In this document: positions 38,672 through 48,900 of the stretch, piece after piece | Layout of the letters: each line of letters starts with the position of its first letter | Position numbering within the stretch: position 1 is the first letter of the stretch | NCBI RefSeq assembly: GCF_026898135.2 | Contig: NZ_CP114035.2 | Location: 1,591,501 to 1,655,500 of the forward strand | Source of the DNA: Pseudomonas fortuita | GTDB taxonomy: Bacteria; Pseudomonadota; Gammaproteobacteria; Pseudomonadales; Pseudomonadaceae | Direction: 5' to 3' | DNA: 64,000 nucleotides | Made by a program: the position numbers and the translations under genes | Notes under the pieces: model-generated | Databases searched by the model: none | What the model was told of the DNA's origin: nothing | Seen by the model: only the letters and a program-made list of their open reading frames with translations

Positions 38672-39121
38672 ATGACCATGACTACCGCTTTCTCTCTTGC
38701 TCCACTGTTCCGCCATTCCGTTGGTTTCGACCGTTTCAACGACCTGTTTGAATCCGCGGCACGTAATGAGGCCGGTAGCAGCTACCCGCCCTACAACGTG
38801 GAAAAACATGGCGAGGACCACTATCGCATCGTAGTAGCCGCAGCCGGTTTCCAAGAGGAGGACCTCGACCTGCAGGTTGAGAAAGGTGTCCTGACCGTGA
38901 CCGGTGGCAAGCGCGACAATGGCGCCGCTGAAGTGACCTACCTGCATCAGGGTATCGCGCAACGCGCCTTCAAGCTGTCGTTCCGCCTGGCTGACCATAT
39001 CGAAGTGAAAGCCGCCGGCCTGGCCAACGGCCTGCTCAGCATCGACCTGCTGCGCATCGTGCCTGAAGAAGCCAAGGCCAAGCGCATCCCGATCAATGGC
39101 GACAAACCAGCGCTGAACTGA
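38672..39121 (+). CDS. ibpA: Small heat-shock protein, Hsp20 family (IbpA type)
   Basis: This ATP-independent chaperone holds unfolding proteins in a refoldable state. The 149 residues contain an alpha-crystallin domain (about 35-125), starting at YPPYNVEKHGEDHYRI and including FQEEDLDLQVEKGVLTVTG. The LxIxL-type C-terminal anchor is seen as AKRIPING near 137-144. A second possible ATG two codons later (38678) has the same frame. It has its own heat-shock promoter, a thermometer-type leader and a terminator, so it is a single-gene unit. Confidence 0.95.
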   Translation: MTMTTAFSLAPLFRHSVGFDRFNDLFESAARNEAGSSYPPYNVEKHGEDHYRIVVAAAGFQEEDLDLQVEKGVLTVTGGKRDNGAAEVTYLHQGIAQRAFKLSFRLADHIEVKAAGLANGLLSIDLLRIVPEEAKAKRIPINGDKPALN

Positions 39122-39136
39122 TCACGCTGCGATGAA

Positions 39137-39165
39137 GAAGGGCACCCCCAGGGGTGCCCTTTTTT
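39137..39165 (+). terminator. Intrinsic terminator after ibpA
   Basis: AAGGGCACCCC / GGGGTGCCC with a CA loop and six T residues. Confidence 0.92.
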
Positions 39166-39208
39166 GTGCTCCTGACGCGCTACCGTGCAGGCGCTGGCAG
39201 CCAGGCGA

Positions 39209-42200
39209 TCAGTAGTCCGCCGGCGCTTCCAGCAACAGCTTGCGAAACTCTGGCAACGGCAACGGCCGGCTGTGCAGGTAGCCCTGATACAGGTGACAGC
39301 CCAGCCGTTCCAGAAACTCAAGCTGTTCAGTCAGTTCGACCCCCTCGGCAATCACCGCCAGGTCCAGGCTGCGGGCCATGGCGACAATGGCGCGGACGAT
39401 TTCGGCGTCGTTGGGGTCGATCGGTGCATCGCGCACAAAGGTCTGGTCGATCTTCAGCGCATCGACCGGCAGGCGCTTGAGGTAGGTCAGCGATGAATAG
39501 CCAGTGCCGAAGTCATCCATGGCAAAACTCACCCCGTAGTGCTTCAGTTCGCGCATTTTGCTGATGGTGTCTTCCAGGTTCTGGATGACGATGCCTTCGG
39601 TGATTTCCAGCTTGAGCATGTGTCGTGGCAGCCGATAGTCGTCCAGGCTGCGCAACACACGCCCGACAAAGTCGTTTTGGCGGAACTGCCGAGGGCTGAT
39701 GTTCACGCACAGGCTGAAATCATCCGCGTCGATCAGGCCGTCGGCCAGCATGTGCGCGCAAGCATCGCAGGCTTCGTCAAGGATCCAGCTGCCAACTTCC
39801 AGGATCAGGCCGCTTTCTTCCAGCACCTGTATGAACTGCGAGGGCGGCTGCTGGCCGAGTTGCGGGTGATGCCAGCGCAGCAGCACCTCGGCGCCGACGA
39901 TGCGGTTGTCGCGGGCATCCACCTGCGGCTGGAAGTACAACGCCAGTTCACCGCGGGCCAAGGCCAGGCGCAGGTCGTTTTCCATGCGCAGGCGTTCGCT
40001 GGCGGCCTTCTGCATGGTGGTGTGGAACAACTGGGTGGTGTTGCGCCCAGAGTCCTTTGCCCGGTAAAGGGCGATATCGGCACGCTTGAGCAGATCGGCC
40101 GGCGTGGTGCCGTGGTCGGGGATCAGCGCCACGCCGATGCTGGGCGTCACCTGCAGGCGCTGGCCATCCAGCGACATCGGTTCGGCCAACAGCTCACGCA
40201 GCGTGTCGGCCAGTTCACGCACTTTTTCCTCTACCAGCTCCCGGCTGCCTTCCAGTCCGCTGAGCAATACCACGAACTCGTCGCCACCCAGTCGGGCCAC
40301 GGTGTCTTCCAGGCGCACACTGGCTTCCAGGCGTGCGGTGATGATCTTCAGCACCGCGTCGCCCACCGGATGGCCCAGCGAGTCGTTGATGTGTTTGAAG
40401 TGGTCGAGGTCGAGGAACAGCAGGGCGCCGCGCAAGTTGTGGCGCTTGAGCAGGGCAATCTGCTGGCTCAGGCGGTCCATCAGCAGGGCACGGTTGGGCA
40501 GGTTGGTCAGCGGATCGTGGTAGGCCAGATGGCGTATTTGCGCCTGGGCGTTTTTCAACTGGCTGACGTCGCGTGCGGTCAGCAGCAGGCAGTCGACTTC
40601 GTTGAGGGTGATCGGCTCGACAGAAACTTCCACGGTGAGGATATCGCCGCGCTTGTTACGCCCAAGCATTTCCCGGTGATGCACCCGGCCGCGCTCGCGC
40701 AACTCGGCCAGCAACGCGCTGCGCTGCTTGTCATCGGCCCAGATACCGATCTCATATACCGTGTGGCCGACCACATCGGCGGCACTGTAGCCTGTCAGGC
40801 GGCAGAAGCCATCGTTGATTTCCAGGTAGCGGCCGCTGTGGCGTTCGGTGATGGTGATGGCGTCGGGGCTGGAGTGGAAGGCCTTGGCGAACTTTTCCTC
40901 GCTGGACTGCAGCGCCGCCTCGGCGCGTTGTTGCTGGGTGATGTCGCGCAGGGTGGTAACGCTGCAGGGCTGGTCGTCGACGGTGATCAGGCGGCTGGAG
41001 ATCACACAGGTCAGCGGCGCGCCGTCGCGGTGGTTGACCACCACGGCAACGTTGCTCAGGGCCTGTTCGCGGATGACCCGCTCGATACGTTGCGCACGTT
41101 CGATGGACTCGGCCCACAAGCCGATTTCCTCGGCTGTGCGGCCAATCACCTGGTCGCTGCCCCAGCCAAAGGTCTGGCTGAACGCGGGGTTGATCTCGAT
41201 GAACTGGCCGGTGTCCTGGCGGGTAACGCAGATTGGGTCGGGGCTGACCTGGAAAAGGCTGGCGAACTTCTCTTCCGAGGCGCTCAGGCGCTGCTCGCGC
41301 TCCACCTGGTCGGTAATGTCGAGCAAGGTGCCGGCCATGCGCAGCGGGTTGCCCTGTTCGTCGCGGTACAGGCGTGCGCGGCTTTCGATATAGCGCGAAA
41401 TGCCGTTCTCCAGCTGCACCCGGTAGGTAATCTGGTAGTTGCCGGCGGGCCCTTCGCGCAGGCTGCGGTAGGCCTGGCGCATCGAGTTGCGCTCCTGTTC
41501 CGGCACCCCCTCGAAAAACGCATCGAACGACTCGTGAAAAGGGGTGGGCGGCAGGCCGTGAAGCTGCGCGGCGCGGGCCGAACCGTAGAGCATGCCGCTG
41601 GGGATATGCCAGTCCCAGGTGCCCAGCTGCGCCGAGTCCAGGGCCAGGTCCAGCCGTTCCTGGCTGTCCTTCAGGGCCTGCTCGGCGCGCTTGCGTTCGG
41701 TGGTGTCGACGAACGTGCTGATCAGGAAGGTGATGCCCTCCAGTTCGATGCCCTGGGTGCAGAGGATGCCGTCGTGCACCTTGCCGCTGGAGGCACGGAA
41801 CTGCACCTCCATGATGAGCGGGCCGCCATTGGCGCGGGTCGACTCCATCACCTGGTGACGCTGTTCGGGGTGGACCCACAGGCCCAACTCCAGGCTGGTC
41901 TTGCCGATCACCTGGCTGCCAGGCCAGCCGAACATGTCTTCGAAATGCTGGTTGACCTCGAAGATCATGCCGTCGTGGCGGCGGGTCAGCAAAATGGCGT
42001 TGGGGCTGAGGTGGAACAGGGTGGCGAAGCGCTTTTCCGAATTGATCAGCGCTGTTTCCCGCTCGCGCTGGCGGGTGATTTCGCGGATCACCCCGATCAT
42101 CTGCGGGCGCCCATGCTGGTCGTGGGTCAGGCTGCCGTTGATCTCCAGCCAGTGCAGGCTGCCGTCAGGCCAGCGAATGCGGTGACGCATGGCCTGTTCC

Positions 42201-42505
42201 ACCGGCTCGCCGTTGAACACGGCCTGGAACACCTGGCGGGTGCGGGCGCGGTCTTCCTCGGGCAGCAAGTCGAGGTAGTCGACATCGGCGGGCAACGGTC
42301 GCTGCGGGTCGAAGCCGAACAGCGCCTGGGTGCCTCGTGACCAGCTGACCCGGCCGCTATCGATGTCCCATAGCCAGGCCCCCAGGCGCGCGCCATTGAG
42401 CGCGGCCAGCAGTTGTGGGGCGTTCTGCCAGGCCTGCTCCGACTCTTGGGGATCGGCCGCAGGAATACGCGGCAGGCGCAAAAAGCGGTTTGCTGATTTG
42501 GGCAT
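39209..42505 (-). CDS. PAS-rich diguanylate cyclase/phosphodiesterase (GGDEF-EAL)
   Basis: The 1098-residue protein has no signal or membrane helix, so it should be cytoplasmic. Five PAS/PAC repeats (about 30-660, with PAC-like DITDQ/REITRQ joints) lead to a GGDEF domain and an EAL domain (about 870-1090). The GGDEF motif at 740-744 is intact and preceded by RLED, an inhibitory c-di-GMP site five residues upstream. In EAL the motif is EVLLRW (E873 kept), with EITEG, DDFGTGYSSL, LKIDQ and AEGVE all present, so phosphodiesterase activity is plausible. No ligand-binding residues for heme or flavin are evident by eye. It is a single gene. Confidence 0.93.
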   Translation of the reverse strand: MPKSANRFLRLPRIPAADPQESEQAWQNAPQLLAALNGARLGAWLWDIDSGRVSWSRGTQALFGFDPQRPLPADVDYLDLLPEEDRARTRQVFQAVFNGEPVEQAMRHRIRWPDGSLHWLEINGSLTHDQHGRPQMIGVIREITRQRERETALINSEKRFATLFHLSPNAILLTRRHDGMIFEVNQHFEDMFGWPGSQVIGKTSLELGLWVHPEQRHQVMESTRANGGPLIMEVQFRASSGKVHDGILCTQGIELEGITFLISTFVDTTERKRAEQALKDSQERLDLALDSAQLGTWDWHIPSGMLYGSARAAQLHGLPPTPFHESFDAFFEGVPEQERNSMRQAYRSLREGPAGNYQITYRVQLENGISRYIESRARLYRDEQGNPLRMAGTLLDITDQVEREQRLSASEEKFASLFQVSPDPICVTRQDTGQFIEINPAFSQTFGWGSDQVIGRTAEEIGLWAESIERAQRIERVIREQALSNVAVVVNHRDGAPLTCVISSRLITVDDQPCSVTTLRDITQQQRAEAALQSSEEKFAKAFHSSPDAITITERHSGRYLEINDGFCRLTGYSAADVVGHTVYEIGIWADDKQRSALLAELRERGRVHHREMLGRNKRGDILTVEVSVEPITLNEVDCLLLTARDVSQLKNAQAQIRHLAYHDPLTNLPNRALLMDRLSQQIALLKRHNLRGALLFLDLDHFKHINDSLGHPVGDAVLKIITARLEASVRLEDTVARLGGDEFVVLLSGLEGSRELVEEKVRELADTLRELLAEPMSLDGQRLQVTPSIGVALIPDHGTTPADLLKRADIALYRAKDSGRNTTQLFHTTMQKAASERLRMENDLRLALARGELALYFQPQVDARDNRIVGAEVLLRWHHPQLGQQPPSQFIQVLEESGLILEVGSWILDEACDACAHMLADGLIDADDFSLCVNISPRQFRQNDFVGRVLRSLDDYRLPRHMLKLEITEGIVIQNLEDTISKMRELKHYGVSFAMDDFGTGYSSLTYLKRLPVDALKIDQTFVRDAPIDPNDAEIVRAIVAMARSLDLAVIAEGVELTEQLEFLERLGCHLYQGYLHSRPLPLPEFRKLLLEAPADY

Positions 42506-42566
42506 CGGTACCAGACCTTTGGCGTATGACGCGTCCTTGAATTGGATGTGCCGGGCTGACGGCCGG

Positions 42567-43445
42567 TCAGGCCGGCCCTGCGTGGCTGTCGAGCAGGGCC
42601 ATGAAAGCCCTGGCCGCGTTCGACAGCGTACGCTCCGTGTGCAAGATGTAGCCTAGCTGGCGTGACAGCTGTATGCCCGGTAATGCGATGGGTGCAACCT
42701 GTTCGTCGAGCATGGTGCGTGGCAATACACTCCAGGCCAGCCCGATCGATACCATCATCTTGATGGTTTCCAGGTAGTTGGTGCTCATGGCGATGTTCGG
42801 CGTCAGGCCCTGGCTTTCGAACAGGCGCTGGACAATATGGTGGGTAAAGGTGTTGCCGCCGGGGAATACCGCCGGGTGGCGGGCCACATCAGCCAGGCTG
42901 ACTGTACGGTTGTTGGCCAGCGGGTGCTCGGGCGCGGCGACAAAGTCCAGGGCGTCGTCCCACACCGGTACGGCCTTGATCAGGTGGTGCGGGTCGGGCG
43001 CCAGGGTGATCACGGCAATCTCGGCACGGCCATGCAGAATTTCGTCGTAGGCCTGTTCTGAATCCAGAAACTGAATATCCAGCGCCACCGCCGGGTACTG
43101 GCGGGTGAAAGCCCGCAGCAATGGAGGCAGGCGGTGCAGGCCGATGTGGTGGCTGGTGGCTAGGGTCAGACGACCGCTCACGGCCCCGGTCAGGTTGGTC
43201 AGCGCCCGTCGGGTATCATCAAGCACATTGAGAATCTGGTAGGCCCGTGGCAGCAGGGCGCGCCCGGCCTCGGTCAGGGTGACCTCGCGGCCCAGGCGGT
43301 CGAACAGGCGCACACCCAGTTGCTGTTCCAGCCCGGCGATGCGTTTGCTGATGGCCGGTTGGGTCAGGAACAGCCGGTCGGCGGCCCCGGAAAAACTGCC
43401 GGTTTCGGCAATGGCGATAAAGGCACTGAGGTTGGCCAGGTCCAT
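42567..43445 (-). CDS. LysR-family regulator divergent from leuCDB
   Basis: The 292-residue protein has the winged helix-turn-helix (about 18-42: SFSGAADRLFLTQPAISKRI) and a periplasmic-binding-like effector domain. Its start is the ATG at 43445; a longer frame reaches into the leuC promoter. It is divergent from leuC with a 131-bp gap that holds a small inverted repeat, so control of the leucine genes is the simplest inference. A role for isopropylmalate as co-inducer is a guess from other LysR/leu pairs. Confidence 0.88.
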   Translation of the reverse strand: MDLANLSAFIAIAETGSFSGAADRLFLTQPAISKRIAGLEQQLGVRLFDRLGREVTLTEAGRALLPRAYQILNVLDDTRRALTNLTGAVSGRLTLATSHHIGLHRLPPLLRAFTRQYPAVALDIQFLDSEQAYDEILHGRAEIAVITLAPDPHHLIKAVPVWDDALDFVAAPEHPLANNRTVSLADVARHPAVFPGGNTFTHHIVQRLFESQGLTPNIAMSTNYLETIKMMVSIGLAWSVLPRTMLDEQVAPIALPGIQLSRQLGYILHTERTLSNAARAFMALLDSHAGPA

Positions 43446-43485
43446 GGGGTTGTATTCCTTTGGGTTATCCAAAGCATAAAAATTA

Positions 43486-43502
43486 TGAATTTGAGTTATT
43501 CA
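43486..43502. promoter_or_regulatory. Possible LysR-type binding site between the regulator and leuC
   Basis: TGAAT (43486-43490) and ATTCA (43498-43502) form an inverted repeat with a 7-bp centre, inside AT-rich DNA about 40 bases from the regulator and about 75 from leuC. It fits the T-N11-A-like style of LysR boxes only loosely. Confidence 0.4.
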
Positions 43503-43576
43503 ATCTAACCCCCTAGCATCGTCCGTACAAGCCAAGGGGTCTTTGGCATAGAAAGACGCTGATGAGGAACAGTCTG

Positions 43577-45010
43577 ATGGCTGGCAAAACGCTCTACGAC
43601 AAACTCTGGGAAGCCCATGAGGTCAAGCGCCGTGATGACGGCTCGTCCTTGATCTACATCGACCGCCACATCATCCACGAAGTGACGTCGCCCCAGGCCT
43701 TTGAAGGCCTGCGCCTGGCCAACCGCAAACCGTGGCGCATCGACACCAACATCGCCACCCCCGACCACAACGTGCCGACCACGCCGGAGCGCAAGGGCGG
43801 CATCGAGGCCATCGTCGACCAGGTGTCGCGCCTGCAGGTGCAGACCCTTGACGAAAACTGTGACGAATACGGCATCGTCGAATTCAAGATGAATGACGAA
43901 CGCCAGGGCATCGTTCACGTCATCAGCCCCGAGCAGGGCGCCACCTTGCCCGGCATGACCGTGGTCTGCGGTGACTCGCACACGTCCACCCATGGCGCTT
44001 TCGGTGCCCTGGCCCACGGCATTGGCACCTCCGAGGTCGAGCACGTGCTCGCCACCCAGTGCCTGGTCGCCAAAAAGATGAAGAACATGCTGGTGCGCGT
44101 GGAAGGCCAATTGCCTGCCGGCGTTACCGCCAAGGACATCGTCCTGGCCGTGATCGGCAAGATCGGCACCGCGGGTGGCAATGGTCACGCCATGGAGTTT
44201 GCCGGCAGCGCCATCCGCGAATTGTCGATGGAAGGCCGCATGACCATTTGCAACATGTCCATCGAGGCCGGTGCCCGTGTGGGCCTGGTGGCCACTGACG
44301 CCACCACCGTTGCCTACGTTGAAGGCCGCCCGTACGCGCCGAAGGGCGAGCAGTGGAAACAAGCGGTCGAGTCGTGGAAAGACCTGGTGTCGGATGACGA
44401 TGCCGTGTTCGACACCGTGGTCGAGCTCGATGCCAGCCAGATCAAGCCACAGGTCAGCTGGGGCACCTCGCCCGAGATGGTCCTGGCCGTCGATCAGCGC
44501 GTGCCGGACCCGGCTGCCGAAGCCGACCTGGTCAAGCGTGGTTCGATCGAGCGTGCCCTGAAGTACATGGGCCTGACCGCCAACCAGGCGATCACCGATA
44601 TTCAGCTGGACCGCGTGTTCATCGGCTCGTGCACCAACTCGCGTATCGAAGACCTGCGCGCCGCAGCCGAAATCGCCAAGGGCCGCAAGGTGGCCGCTAC
44701 CGTCAAGCAAGCCATCGTCGTGCCAGGTTCGGGCCTGGTCAAGGCCCAGGCCGAGCGCGAAGGCCTGGACAAGATCTTTGTCGAAGCCGGTTTCGAATGG
44801 CGTGAGCCAGGCTGCTCGATGTGCCTGGCGATGAACCCGGACCGCCTGGAGAGCGGCGAGCACTGCGCGTCCACCTCCAACCGCAACTTCGAAGGCCGTC
44901 AGGGGGCCGGTGGCCGTACCCACCTGGTCAGCCCGGCCATGGCTGCCGCTGCCGCGGTGACCGGCCACTTCATCGATGTCCGCGAGTTGATCCAAGGGAG
45001 CGCAGCATGA
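43577..45010 (+). CDS. leuC: 3-isopropylmalate dehydratase large subunit
   Basis: LeuC and LeuD isomerise 2-isopropylmalate to 3-isopropylmalate in leucine synthesis. The 477-residue protein starts [16 protein letters not shown] and has the aconitase-type 4Fe-4S ligands in FIGSCTNSR (about 348) and PGCSMCL (about 410-416), with [12 protein letters not shown] near 130. The start is ATG 43577; five residues upstream are in frame but unlike the family. Its stop overlaps leuD by four bases. Confidence 0.97.
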   Translation: MAGKTLYDKLWEAHEVKRRDDGSSLIYIDRHIIHEVTSPQAFEGLRLANRKPWRIDTNIATPDHNVPTTPERKGGIEAIVDQVSRLQVQTLDENCDEYGIVEFKMNDERQGIVHVISPEQGATLPGMTVVCGDSHTSTHGAFGALAHGIGTSEVEHVLATQCLVAKKMKNMLVRVEGQLPAGVTAKDIVLAVIGKIGTAGGNGHAMEFAGSAIRELSMEGRMTICNMSIEAGARVGLVATDATTVAYVEGRPYAPKGEQWKQAVESWKDLVSDDDAVFDTVVELDASQIKPQVSWGTSPEMVLAVDQRVPDPAAEADLVKRGSIERALKYMGLTANQAITDIQLDRVFIGSCTNSRIEDLRAAAEIAKGRKVAATVKQAIVVPGSGLVKAQAEREGLDKIFVEAGFEWREPGCSMCLAMNPDRLESGEHCASTSNRNFEGRQGAGGRTHLVSPAMAAAAAVTGHFIDVRELIQGSAA

Positions 45011-45651
45011 AAGCCTTTACCCAGCACACTGGCCTCGTCGCGCCGTTGGACCGTGCCAACGTCGACACCGACCAGATCATCCCCAAGCAGTTTTTGAAGT
45101 CGATCAAGCGCACCGGCTTTGGCCCTAACCTGTTCGACGAATGGCGTTACCTGGACGTGGGCCAGCCCTACCAGGACAACAGCAAGCGCCCGCTGAACAC
45201 CGAGTTCGTGCTCAACCACGAACGCTACCAGGGTGCCAGCGTGTTGCTGGCGCGGGAAAACTTCGGTTGTGGCTCCAGCCGTGAGCACGCCCCGTGGGCG
45301 CTGGACGAGTACGGCTTCCGCAGCGTGATCGCGCCGAGCTTTGCCGACATCTTCTTCAACAACAGCTTCAAGAACGGCTTGCTGCCGATCATCCTCAGCG
45401 ATGAGGAAGTCGACGAGTTGTTCAAGCAGGTCGAAGCCAACCCGGGTTACCAGCTGACCATCGACTTGCAAGCGCAGGCCGTGACACGTCCGGATGGCAA
45501 GGTGCTGCATTTCGAGATCGATGCGTTCCGCAAGCACTGCCTGCTCAACGGCCTGGACGATATCGGCCTGACCCTGCAGGACAGCGATGCGATCAAGGCC
45601 TTCGAAGGCAAGCACCGCGCCAGCCAGCCTTGGCTGTTCCGTGATGCCTGA
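45007..45651 (+). CDS. leuD: 3-isopropylmalate dehydratase small subunit
   Basis: The 214-residue swivelling subunit begins [20 protein letters not shown] and contains [15 protein letters not shown], the conserved substrate-contact loop. It starts at ATG 45007 within the leuC stop (ATGA), so the two are translationally coupled. A REP sequence (45672-45710) separates it from the methyltransferase gene. Confidence 0.97.
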   Translation: MKAFTQHTGLVAPLDRANVDTDQIIPKQFLKSIKRTGFGPNLFDEWRYLDVGQPYQDNSKRPLNTEFVLNHERYQGASVLLARENFGCGSSREHAPWALDEYGFRSVIAPSFADIFFNNSFKNGLLPIILSDEEVDELFKQVEANPGYQLTIDLQAQAVTRPDGKVLHFEIDAFRKHCLLNGLDDIGLTLQDSDAIKAFEGKHRASQPWLFRDA

Positions 45652-45671
45652 GTGATGTAGCTGTGAGTGCT

Positions 45672-45712
45672 GGCCTCTGTGGGAGCGGGCTTGCCCCGCG
45701 AAGAGGCCGGTA
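45672..45712. repeat. Single REP sequence
   Basis: GGCCTCTGTGGGAGCGGGCTTGCCCCGCGAAGAGGCC folds back on itself; it is a one-copy REP between leuD and the methyltransferase. Confidence 0.85.
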
Positions 45713-45742
45713 CTGGTGATGACAATCAAAAGGACTGCACCC

Positions 45743-46507
45743 ATGACCAGCACCAACCATACCGACGTGGTCCAGCGCCAGTTCGGCGAACAGGCCAGCG
45801 CCTACCTCAGCAGCACCGTGCACGCCCAGGGCAGTGAGTTCGCCCTGCTGCAGGCTGAGCTGGCAGGGCAGGCCCATGCGCGCGTGCTGGACCTGGGCTG
45901 CGGTGCCGGTCATGTCAGCTTCCACGTCGCGCCGCTGGTCGCCGAGGTGGTCGCCTACGACCTTTCGCAAGCCATGCTCGACGTGGTCGCCAGTGCTGCC
46001 GCCGAGCGCGGCCTGGCCAACATCATCACCGAGCGCGGCGCGGCCGAACGCCTGCCGTTTGCCGATGCTTCGTTCGATTTCGTCTTCAGCCGCTACTCGG
46101 CCCACCACTGGAGCGACCTGGGCCTGGCCCTGCGCGAAGTGCGCCGGGTGCTCAAGCCCGGTGGCGTGGCGGCGTTCGTCGATGTGATGTCACCCGGCAG
46201 CCCGCTGCTCGACACCTACCTGCAAACGGTCGAGGTGCTGCGCGACACCAGCCATGTGCGCGACTACTCCGCCGCCGAATGGCAGCGTCAGGTCAGCGAA
46301 GCCGGCCTGCATGTGCGCAGCCACACGCGCCAGCCACTGCGCCTGGAGTTCAGCAGCTGGGTCGAGCGCATGCGCACCCCCGAGCCGATGCGCGTGGCCA
46401 TACGCCAATTGCAGCAAGCCATGGGTGAAGAAGTACGGCAGTATTACCAGATCGAGGCCGATGGCTCGTTCAGCACCGATGTGCTGGTGTTGTGGGCCGA
46501 GCGTTAA
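45743..46507 (+). CDS. Class I SAM-dependent methyltransferase
   Basis: The 254-residue protein has the SAM motif VLDLGCGAGHVSF (about 46-58) and the post-I motif VVAYDLSQAML. It also has a UbiE/Methyltransf_11-type LPFADASFDFVFSRYSAHHW and VLKPGGVAAFVD. Substrate is unknown; it resembles small-molecule methyltransferases (UbiE/BioC-like). It lies between leuD and leuB on the same strand, which is recalled also in other Pseudomonas, so it may be transcribed with the leucine genes. No direct link to leucine is known. Confidence 0.88.
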   Translation: MTSTNHTDVVQRQFGEQASAYLSSTVHAQGSEFALLQAELAGQAHARVLDLGCGAGHVSFHVAPLVAEVVAYDLSQAMLDVVASAAAERGLANIITERGAAERLPFADASFDFVFSRYSAHHWSDLGLALREVRRVLKPGGVAAFVDVMSPGSPLLDTYLQTVEVLRDTSHVRDYSAAEWQRQVSEAGLHVRSHTRQPLRLEFSSWVERMRTPEPMRVAIRQLQQAMGEEVRQYYQIEADGSFSTDVLVLWAER

Positions 46508-46561
46508 GCACTTTTCGGTGGGGCCCGTTTGGCCGCACCGCGTGAATGGATAGAGGAAAGC

Positions 46562-47644
46562 ATGAGCAAGCAGATTCTGATTCTCCCTGGTGACGGTATC
46601 GGCCCGGAAATCATGGCCGAAGCGGTCAAGGTGCTGGAACTGGCCAACGACAAGTTCCAGCTTGGCTTCAGCCTGGAACATGACGTGATCGGTGGCGCCG
46701 CCATCGACAAGCATGGCGTGCCGCTGGCCGACGAAACCCTGGAGCGTGCGCGCAAGGCCGATGCCGTGCTGCTGGGCGCCGTGGGTGGCCCGAAGTGGGA
46801 CAAGATCGAGCGTGACATCCGCCCTGAGCGCGGCCTGCTTAAAATCCGTTCGCAACTGGGCCTGTTCGCCAACCTGCGCCCGGCCATCCTCTACCCGCAG
46901 CTGGCCGATGCCTCGTCGCTGAAGCCGGAAATCGTTTCGGGCCTGGACATCCTCATCGTCCGTGAGCTGACCGGCGGCATCTACTTCGGTGCCCCGCGTG
47001 GCCAGCGCGAGCTGGAAGGCGGCGAGCGCCAGGCCTACGACACCCTGCCGTACAGTGAAAGCGAAGTGCGCCGCATTGCCCGTGTCGGCTTCGACATGGC
47101 CCGCGTACGTGGCAAGAAGCTGTGCTCGGTGGACAAGGCCAACGTCCTGGCGTCCAGCCAGCTGTGGCGTGAAGTGGTCGAAGACGTGGCCAAGGACTAT
47201 CTGGACGTCGAACTCAGCCACATGTACGTCGACAACGCTGCCATGCAGCTGGTGCGAGCACCCAAGCAGTTCGACGTGATGGTGACCGACAACATGTTCG
47301 GTGACATTCTGTCGGATGAAGCTTCCATGCTGACCGGTTCCATCGGCATGCTGCCATCTGCGTCGCTGGATGCCGACAACAAGGGCATGTACGAGCCGTG
47401 CCACGGTTCGGCGCCGGACATCGCCGGCCTTGGCATCGCCAACCCGCTGGCGACCATTTTGTCGGTGTCGATGATGCTGCGTTACAGCTTCAATCAGTCG
47501 GCTGCCGCCGAGGCGATCGAGAAGGCCGTCAGCCTGGTCCTTGACCAGGGCCTGCGCACCGGCGACATCTTCTCGGAAGGCTGCCGCAAAGTTGGTACGC
47601 AGGAAATGGGCGACGCAGTAGTCGCAGCGCTGCGGAATCTGTAA
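46562..47644 (+). CDS. leuB: 3-isopropylmalate dehydrogenase
   Basis: LeuB oxidatively decarboxylates 3-isopropylmalate with NAD+. The 360-residue product begins [18 protein letters not shown] and contains the substrate arginines in [12 protein letters not shown] and [11 protein letters not shown], the Mg2+ ligands in [12 protein letters not shown], and GSAPDIAG for NAD. GAGGAAAG precedes the ATG. It is followed after 63 bases by asd. In P. aeruginosa the same leuB-asd order is recalled. Confidence 0.97.
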   Translation: MSKQILILPGDGIGPEIMAEAVKVLELANDKFQLGFSLEHDVIGGAAIDKHGVPLADETLERARKADAVLLGAVGGPKWDKIERDIRPERGLLKIRSQLGLFANLRPAILYPQLADASSLKPEIVSGLDILIVRELTGGIYFGAPRGQRELEGGERQAYDTLPYSESEVRRIARVGFDMARVRGKKLCSVDKANVLASSQLWREVVEDVAKDYLDVELSHMYVDNAAMQLVRAPKQFDVMVTDNMFGDILSDEASMLTGSIGMLPSASLDADNKGMYEPCHGSAPDIAGLGIANPLATILSVSMMLRYSFNQSAAAEAIEKAVSLVLDQGLRTGDIFSEGCRKVGTQEMGDAVVAALRNL

Positions 47645-47707
47645 TCTCTCTGGCCCGCCACCCCAAATTCCCGGTGGCGGCCCACTTTTAGCAAAGGTGT
47701 AGTTGCG

Positions 47708-48820
47708 ATGAAACGTGTAGGTCTGATCGGTTGGCGCGGCATGGTCGGTTCCGTGCTCATGCAGCGGATGCTGGAGGAGCAGGATTTCGACCTTATCGAG
47801 CCGGTGTTCTTCACTACCTCCAATGTCGGCGGCCAAGGCCCGAACGTGGGCAAGGATACAGCGCCGCTCAAAGACGCTTATTCGATTGAAGAACTCAAGA
47901 CCCTCGACGTAATCCTGACCTGCCAGGGCGGCGACTACACCAACGAGGTCTTCCCCAAGCTGCGTGAAGCCGGCTGGCAGGGTTACTGGATCGATGCGGC
48001 CTCGTCCCTGCGCATGCAGGATGATGCGGTGATCGTCCTCGACCCGGTCAACCGCAAGGTCATTGATCAGCAGCTGGACGCCGGTACCAAGAACTATATC
48101 GGCGGCAACTGCACTGTCAGCCTGATGCTGATGGGCCTGGGTGGGCTGTTCGAAGCCGGCCTGGTCGAGTGGATGAGCGCCATGACCTACCAGGCAGCCT
48201 CGGGTGCTGGCGCGCAGAACATGCGCGAGCTGATCAAGCAGATGGGCGCCACTCACGCAGCCGTTGCCGACGACCTGGCCAACCCGGCCAGCGCCATCCT
48301 CGACATCGACCGCAAGGTTGCCGAGAGCATGCGCAGCGACGCCTTCCCGACCGAGAACTTTGGTGTGCCACTGGCCGGTAGCCTGATCCCGTGGATCGAC
48401 AAGGAACTGCCGAACGGCCAGAGCCGTGAAGAATGGAAAGCCCAGGCCGAGACCAACAAGATCCTCGGTCGCTTCAAGAGCCCGATCCCGGTCGACGGCA
48501 TCTGCGTGCGCATCGGCGCCATGCGTTGCCACAGCCAGGCGCTGACCATCAAGCTGAACAAGGACGTGCCGATCGCCGACATCGAAGGCATGATCAGCCA
48601 GCACAACCCTTGGGTGAAGCTGGTGCCGAACCAGCGTGAAATCAGCATGCAGGAGCTGACCCCGACCAAGGTCACCGGTACCCTGAACATCCCGGTTGGC
48701 CGTCTGCGCAAGCTGAACATGGGCTCGCAGTACCTGGGCGCGTTCACCGTGGGTGACCAGCTGCTGTGGGGCGCCGCCGAACCGCTGCGCCGCATGCTGC
48801 GGATTCTGCTGGAGCGTTGA
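47708..48820 (+). CDS. asd: Aspartate-semialdehyde dehydrogenase
   Basis: Asd makes aspartate semialdehyde, the precursor of lysine/diaminopimelate, methionine and threonine. The 370-residue protein has an NADP motif IGWRGMVGS near the N-terminus, the catalytic cysteine C135 in GGNCTVS, and the histidine in [12 protein letters not shown] (about 274), as in E. coli Asd. It stands upstream of the second Asd-like gene. A strong terminator follows its stop. Confidence 0.98.
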   Translation: MKRVGLIGWRGMVGSVLMQRMLEEQDFDLIEPVFFTTSNVGGQGPNVGKDTAPLKDAYSIEELKTLDVILTCQGGDYTNEVFPKLREAGWQGYWIDAASSLRMQDDAVIVLDPVNRKVIDQQLDAGTKNYIGGNCTVSLMLMGLGGLFEAGLVEWMSAMTYQAASGAGAQNMRELIKQMGATHAAVADDLANPASAILDIDRKVAESMRSDAFPTENFGVPLAGSLIPWIDKELPNGQSREEWKAQAETNKILGRFKSPIPVDGICVRIGAMRCHSQALTIKLNKDVPIADIEGMISQHNPWVKLVPNQREISMQELTPTKVTGTLNIPVGRLRKLNMGSQYLGAFTVGDQLLWGAAEPLRRMLRILLER

Positions 48821-48836
48821 TCGTTCTGCTTTGACC

Positions 48837-48870
48837 AAAAACCCGCGCTGGCGACAGTGCGGGTTTTTTT
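48837..48870 (+). terminator. Intrinsic terminator after asd
   Basis: AAAACCCGCGCTGGCGACAGTGCGGGTTTTTTTT: arms ACCCGC and GCGGGT with a run of eight T residues. It is followed directly by the 231-bp palindrome copy 2. Confidence 0.85.
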
Positions 48871-48900
48871 TGAGTGTTCGCCACAGCATTTTTGGTGCCG

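Noticed and set aside
39539..42340. A 933-residue plus-strand frame opposite the GGDEF-EAL gene
   Set aside because: Antisense shadow of a high-GC gene; its translation is low in structure and matches no family, whereas the minus strand shows PAS, GGDEF and EAL motifs.
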